Part shown: in pieces, positions 60,478 through 64,000 of the stretch
Numbering within the stretch: the stretch's first letter is position 1
Layout of the letters: the number at the start of each line of letters is the position of its first letter
Assembly (NCBI RefSeq): GCF_000247995.1
Contig: NZ_BAFE01000003.1
Span: forward strand, 143,206 to 207,205
Direction of reading: 5' to 3'
From: Mobilicoccus pelagius NBRC 104925
GTDB taxonomy: Bacteria > Actinomycetota > Actinomycetes > Actinomycetales > Dermatophilaceae
Length of the DNA stretch: 64,000 bases
Notes under the pieces: model-generated
Told to the model about the DNA's origin: nothing
The model's input: only the letters and a program-made list of their open reading frames with translations
Databases searched by the model: none
Position numbers and translations under genes: made by a program

Positions 60478-60513
60478 CGAGGCCGCCGCTCCCACCCGGG
60501 TGCGGCGGCCTCG
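60478..60513 (+). terminator. Terminator of the accD-accE operon
   Basis: A perfect 12-bp stem, CGAGGCCGCCGC (60478-60489) with GCGGCGGCCTCG (60502-60513), and a 12-base loop, 21 bases after accE. Confidence 0.85.
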
Positions 60514-60620
60514 CCGTATCCCTCTCCCGCTCCACCCGCAGGGATGACGTCACCCGATTTCGGCGGCAGGACGGGGATGCCCGAATCGACGGTTCGGGTG
60601 CGACCGGGGGCGGCCGGCCG

Positions 60621-60626
60621 TACGGT
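60621..60626 (+). promoter_or_regulatory. -10 box of a leaderless promoter
   Basis: TACGGT lies 6 bases before the GTG at 60633. It selects that GTG over the one at 60630. Confidence 0.55.
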
Positions 60627-60632
60627 CGAGTG

Positions 60633-62300
60633 GTGACCCGCAACTTCACCGATATCGACCGTCTCTCCGAGTCCTACACCGCCGACTACCTGCGTCTGAG
60701 CCCGCTCACCGCGATCGGCATGGGCGTCCCCGTCGACGGACCACCGATCGACGACTTCTCCCCCGAGGGCCTTGCCGCCCTGTCCGAGCTGCGGCGTTCC
60801 ACGCTCGCATCCCTGGACCGGCTCACCCCGGTTGACGACGTCGACGCGGTGACGGTCGACGCGCTGCGCGAACGCCTCACCACCGAGGAGGCCAAGCACG
60901 ACGCCCGCCTCGACGCCGTCTCGCTCGACGTCATCGCGTCGCCCGTCCAGACGATCCGGGACACGCTCGACCTCATGCCCACGGCCACGGAGGCCGACTG
61001 GCTCGCGATGGCCGACTACCTCGCCGCCGTCCCCACGGCACTCGAGCAGTGGCACGCTTCCCTCCTCGACGCCGCCGATCACGGCCTCGTCGCGGCCCGC
61101 CGCCAGATCGAGGGCTGCGTCGAGCAGATCGAGGACCTCGTCTCACCGGCCGGCTCGTTCACGCGGCTCGTGCGCGAGGCCGCCGACGCCACCTCCCCCG
61201 AGACCGCCCGCGCCGTGGCGCAGGCCGCCGACGAGGCGACACGCGGATACACCGAGGCCCGCGAGCGTCTCGTCACCGACCTCCTGCCCCGCGCACGGAC
61301 CCGCGACGCCTGCGGTCGGGACCTGTACCCGCTGTACTCACGGGAGTTCCTCGGCACCGACATCGACATCGACGAGACGTACGCCTGGGGCCTCGCCGAG
61401 GTCGAGCGCATCGGCGAGGAGATGAGCACCCTCGCCGAGCGGATCCGCCCGGGCGCGTCGATGACCGAGGTGTACGCCGCGCTCGACACCGACCCGCGGT
61501 ATCTCGTCGAGGGCACCGACGCCCTCAAGCGGTGGATGCAGGAGAAGGCCGACGACGCCATCTCCGCCCTCGCGGACACGCACTTCGACATCCCCGAACC
61601 GGTGCGACGCATCGAGTGCTGCATCGCCCCGTCGACGACGGGTGGCATCTACTACACGGGCCCGAGCGAGGACTTCACCCGTCCCGGCCGCATGTGGTGG
61701 TCCGTCCCCAAGGGCGTGACGACGTTCGGCACATGGCGCGAGCTCACGACCGTGTACCACGAGGGCGTGCCCGGCCATCACCTTCAGATCGGGCAGACCG
61801 CCGCGCGGGCCGACCTCCTCAACCGTTGGCGCCGCCTCGTGTGCTGGGTGTCCGGACACGGCGAAGGGTGGGCCCTCTACGCGGAGCGCCTCATGGACGA
61901 ACTGGGCTACCTCTCCGACGACGCCGACCGCCTCGGGATGCTCGACGCGCAGATGCTCCGCGCTGCACGGGTCGTCGTCGACCTCGGCGTGCACTGCGAG
62001 CTCGAGGCCCCAGAGGAGGTGGGTGGCGGCATCTGGGACGCGGACAAGGCGTGGACGTACCTGCGCTCCCACGTGAGCCTCGAGGATTCGATGCTCCGCT
62101 TCGAGCTGGCGCGCTACCTCGGGTGGCCGGGCCAGGCTCCCTCGTACAAGATCGGCGAGCGGATGTGGCTGCAGCTGCGCGACGAGGTCGCTCGCGCACA
62201 AGGGGCGGACTTCTCGCTCACGGACTTCCACCGCCGCGCCCTCGACCTCGGGTCCGTCGGCCTCGACACCCTCCGACGCGCGCTCGTCGCAGGCGACTGA
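60633..62300 (+). CDS. DUF885-family metallopeptidase-like protein
   Basis: A 555-residue soluble protein of the DUF885 family, common in actinobacteria and distantly related to M32-type carboxypeptidases. The helical N-terminal region is followed by the active-site segment TVYHEGVPGHHLQIGQ (near residues 372-387), with the HExxxxHH form of this family, and GHGEGWALYAERLMDELGY further on, which supplies another Glu. The end DFHRRALDLGSVGLDTLRRAL is also typical. No signal peptide, so it is cytoplasmic. The substrate is unknown. It follows the accE terminator and has its own leaderless promoter. Confidence 0.85.
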   Translation: MTRNFTDIDRLSESYTADYLRLSPLTAIGMGVPVDGPPIDDFSPEGLAALSELRRSTLASLDRLTPVDDVDAVTVDALRERLTTEEAKHDARLDAVSLDVIASPVQTIRDTLDLMPTATEADWLAMADYLAAVPTALEQWHASLLDAADHGLVAARRQIEGCVEQIEDLVSPAGSFTRLVREAADATSPETARAVAQAADEATRGYTEARERLVTDLLPRARTRDACGRDLYPLYSREFLGTDIDIDETYAWGLAEVERIGEEMSTLAERIRPGASMTEVYAALDTDPRYLVEGTDALKRWMQEKADDAISALADTHFDIPEPVRRIECCIAPSTTGGIYYTGPSEDFTRPGRMWWSVPKGVTTFGTWRELTTVYHEGVPGHHLQIGQTAARADLLNRWRRLVCWVSGHGEGWALYAERLMDELGYLSDDADRLGMLDAQMLRAARVVVDLGVHCELEAPEEVGGGIWDADKAWTYLRSHVSLEDSMLRFELARYLGWPGQAPSYKIGERMWLQLRDEVARAQGADFSLTDFHRRALDLGSVGLDTLRRALVAGD

Positions 62301-62326
62301 CGCGACGAGCGGGTGACGGCGATCAG

Positions 62327-62332
62327 TAGGGT
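62327..62332 (+). promoter_or_regulatory. -10 box of a leaderless promoter
   Basis: TAGGGT lies 6 bases before the GTG at 62339; no ribosome binding site is present. Confidence 0.55.
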
Positions 62333-62338
62333 GGGCGC

Positions 62339-62983
62339 GTGACGACCGTTCCCTTCTGCCTCGCCTCCGCCTCCCCCGCCCGCCTCACGACCTTCCGGCA
62401 CGCCGGCGTGGAACCGCACGTCGTCGTCTCCGGCGTGGACGAGGACGCCGCCGTCGCCGACGCCACCGAGCGCCTCGGTGAGCTCGGCTCCGACGACATC
62501 GCTCTCCTCCTCGCCCGCGCGAAGTGTGAGGACGTCGCCGCGCGACTGGAGGAGGAGGAGTGGGACGGCCTCGTCCTCGGGTGCGACTCCGTGCTCGAGT
62601 TCGACGGCCGGACGTACGGCAAGCCGGTCGACGCCGCCCACGCCGCCTCTCGCTGGCAGGGGATGCGCGGACGCTCCGGTGTGCTGCACACGGGGCACTG
62701 GGTCATCGACCTCCGCGACGAAGGCACGGGTGCGACGCTGGGTGCCGTCTGCTCGACGACGGTGCACTTCGCCGACCTCTCCGACGAGGAGATCGAGGCG
62801 TACGTCGCCACGGGAGAGCCGCTCAAGGCCGCAGGCGCGTTCACGATCGACGGCATCGGTGGCCCGTACGTCACGGGCATCGAGGGCGATCACCACAACG
62901 TCGTCGGCGTGAGCCTCCCCCTCGTGAGAGAACTCCTCTCCGAGATCGACGTGCCGTGGCACCACCTGCGGCAGGACCGCTGA
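62339..62983 (+). CDS. maf: Maf-family nucleotide pyrophosphatase
   Basis: A 214-residue Maf/Ham1-superfamily protein. CLASASPARLTTFRHAGV is the N-terminal substrate motif (S-x-SPxR), VLGCDSVLEFDG the central acidic block, YGKPVDAAHAASRWQGMRGRSGVLHTG the KP-x-A loop, and AYVATGEPLKAAGAFTIDGIGG the closing motif. Maf proteins hydrolyse non-canonical or excess (d)NTPs and are linked to division-septum control in some bacteria. Close linkage with acyl-CoA carboxylase genes is frequent in actinobacteria. The GTG start is set by the leaderless -10 box. Confidence 0.92.
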   Translation: MTTVPFCLASASPARLTTFRHAGVEPHVVVSGVDEDAAVADATERLGELGSDDIALLLARAKCEDVAARLEEEEWDGLVLGCDSVLEFDGRTYGKPVDAAHAASRWQGMRGRSGVLHTGHWVIDLRDEGTGATLGAVCSTTVHFADLSDEEIEAYVATGEPLKAAGAFTIDGIGGPYVTGIEGDHHNVVGVSLPLVRELLSEIDVPWHHLRQDR

Positions 62984-63008
62984 CACCGCCCGCCTCACCT
63001 TCCTGCAG

Positions 63009-63053
63009 ACGACGAAACGCTCCTTCCCAGGACGGGGAGGAGCGTTTCGTCGT
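63009..63053. terminator. Strong bidirectional terminator
   Basis: A perfect 16-bp stem, ACGACGAAACGCTCCT (63009-63024) with AGGAGCGTTTCGTCGT (63038-63053), between the convergent maf and crotonase genes. Confidence 0.9.
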
Positions 63054-63084
63054 GTCAGAAGCCGATGCAGCGCCGTGGCGGCTG

Positions 63085-63879
63085 TCAGCGCCCGGTGAAG
63101 TGGGCGTCCCGGCGCTCACGGAAGGCGGTGACGCCCTCGGTGAAGTCGTCGGTCGTCATAAGGGTCGTCTGTCCGTACCGTTCACGACCGAGAGCCGTGT
63201 CGAGGCCACCGAGGGTGACCCCGTTGATCGCCACCTTCGTCTCCCCGTAGGCGAGTGTGGGGCCGGAGCCGAGCTTGGCGACGAGGGCGTCGACGTCAGC
63301 CTCGAGGCACTCCGCCTCGCAGAGGTGCGTGACGAGGCCCCAGTCCATCGCCTGTGCTGCCGGGACACGCTCACCGAGGAGCGCCATCCGCATCGCCCGA
63401 GCCCGCCCGATGGAGGCGGCGACGAGAGCGGTCGCTCCCCCGTCGGGCATGAGACCGATGTTGGCGAACGCGAGGAGGAAGAACGCCTTCTCGGAGGCGA
63501 GCACGAGGTCGGCCGCGAGGGCGATGGAGACACCGATGCCGGCGCACGGACCGTGGACGACGCTGACGATGGGGCGCGGGAAACGGCGCATTGCCGCGAC
63601 CAGGGCGGCACCGGCGTCGAGCGTTCCGGACGACGGCGGAGCGTCGGGGTCGAGGTCGGCACCGGAGCAGAACCCCTTGCCGGCGCCGCGCAGGACGACG
63701 ACGCGGATGTCCGGCTGGGAGCCGGCCTCACGGACGACGGCCTCCATGGTGGTGAGCATGTCCGCGGAGACGGCGTTGAGGGAGGCGGGCCGGTTCATCG
63801 TCATCGTCAGCACCCCCTCGGTGAGGGTGGTGAGGACGTCGCCGTCCTGGAGATTCATCAGGTCAATGGTACCGGTCAC
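63085..63879 (-). CDS. Crotonase-family enoyl-CoA hydratase/isomerase
   Basis: A 264-residue crotonase-fold protein. It keeps the oxyanion-hole segments (KGFCSGADLD; HGPCAGIGVSIALAAD), but the first catalytic Glu is absent from the second segment, and the later motif reads FANIGLMPDGGAT with Asp. This matches the PaaG-like isomerase/hydratase subgroup rather than classical hydratases such as the gene at 55457. It may isomerise or hydrate ring-opened or unsaturated acyl-CoA. GTG at 63879 with GAGGAG about 10 bases upstream. It is convergent with maf. Confidence 0.88.
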   Translation of the reverse strand: MTGTIDLMNLQDGDVLTTLTEGVLTMTMNRPASLNAVSADMLTTMEAVVREAGSQPDIRVVVLRGAGKGFCSGADLDPDAPPSSGTLDAGAALVAAMRRFPRPIVSVVHGPCAGIGVSIALAADLVLASEKAFFLLAFANIGLMPDGGATALVAASIGRARAMRMALLGERVPAAQAMDWGLVTHLCEAECLEADVDALVAKLGSGPTLAYGETKVAINGVTLGGLDTALGRERYGQTTLMTTDDFTEGVTAFRERRDAHFTGR

Positions 63880-63969
63880 GGATGCGCTCCTCGTTGGCCA
63901 GGGGCCGGGTGGGCGGACGGTTAGGTTCTCGGCCAGCCTAGGCGAGAACGAATGAGTGTGGACGCAAGA

Positions 63970-63999
63970 GAGCCCCCCTGACCTGAGGTCGGGGGGCTC
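63970..63999. terminator. Hairpin at the right edge
   Basis: GAGCCCCCC-T-GACCT (63970-63984) pairs with AGGTCGGGGGGCTC (63986-63999) apart from one bulged T. It is probably the terminator of a gene outside the window that points toward this edge. Confidence 0.6.
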
Positions 64000-64000
64000 C

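Overview
The window is very G+C-rich DNA with strong G/C third-position bias, GTG starts and several leaderless genes. This fits an actinobacterium, most likely Micrococcales; a Dermatophilaceae-like envelope gene set is my guess only. I see no rRNA, tRNA, CRISPR array or prophage. The only mobile DNA is a short IS1380-family remnant.

Left edge (1-7.9 kb): the end of a DMSO-reductase-type molybdoenzyme, its Fe-S subunit, membrane anchor, TorD-type chaperone and an extra ferredoxin-like protein form one tight operon. It is followed by a convergent acyl-CoA dehydrogenase, a small membrane protein coupled to a glycosyltransferase-like protein, and an aldo/keto reductase.

Surface locus (8-28 kb): a GT-C-like membrane protein, three secreted proteins with CWB2 cell-wall-binding repeats (one fused to an HELxH metallopeptidase-like domain, one a 1248-residue S-layer-type protein), a second metallopeptidase-like secreted protein, an O-antigen-ligase-like membrane protein, an SGNH-fused acyltransferase, an acyltransferase truncated by the IS1380 remnant, and a lipoprotein. 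Two secreted paralogues with a calcium-loop-like DxDGD motif close it. These genes look like parts for building and decorating a surface polymer and anchoring proteins to it.

Island around 29-30 kb: a single gene joins an AbiEi-type winged-helix domain to a DUF559-like nuclease domain. Seven copies of CACCCGA lie around it and none inside it.

Envelope-signalling locus (30.6-47.3 kb): a Ser/Thr kinase with an extracytoplasmic domain, a double-FHA ABC exporter of the Rv1747 type, a polysaccharide deacetylase, a beta-lactamase-fold protein, four membrane proteins that all start with the same CxxC-x10-CxxC zinc ribbon, three N-acetylmuramoyl-L-alanine amidases, and an Excalibur/DUF6636 protein. 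UDP-glucose dehydrogenase and two more DxDGD paralogues follow to 50.8 kb.

Right part (51.5-64 kb): mostly core metabolism. It holds purE and purK, a two-component system, a birA/adenylate cyclase/enoyl-CoA hydratase operon divergent from acyl-CoA carboxylase accD-accE, a DUF885 peptidase, maf and a crotonase-family gene. Many genes here are leaderless, with a TANNNT -10 box 6-7 bases before the start codon; accD and birA share one overlapping pair of such boxes.
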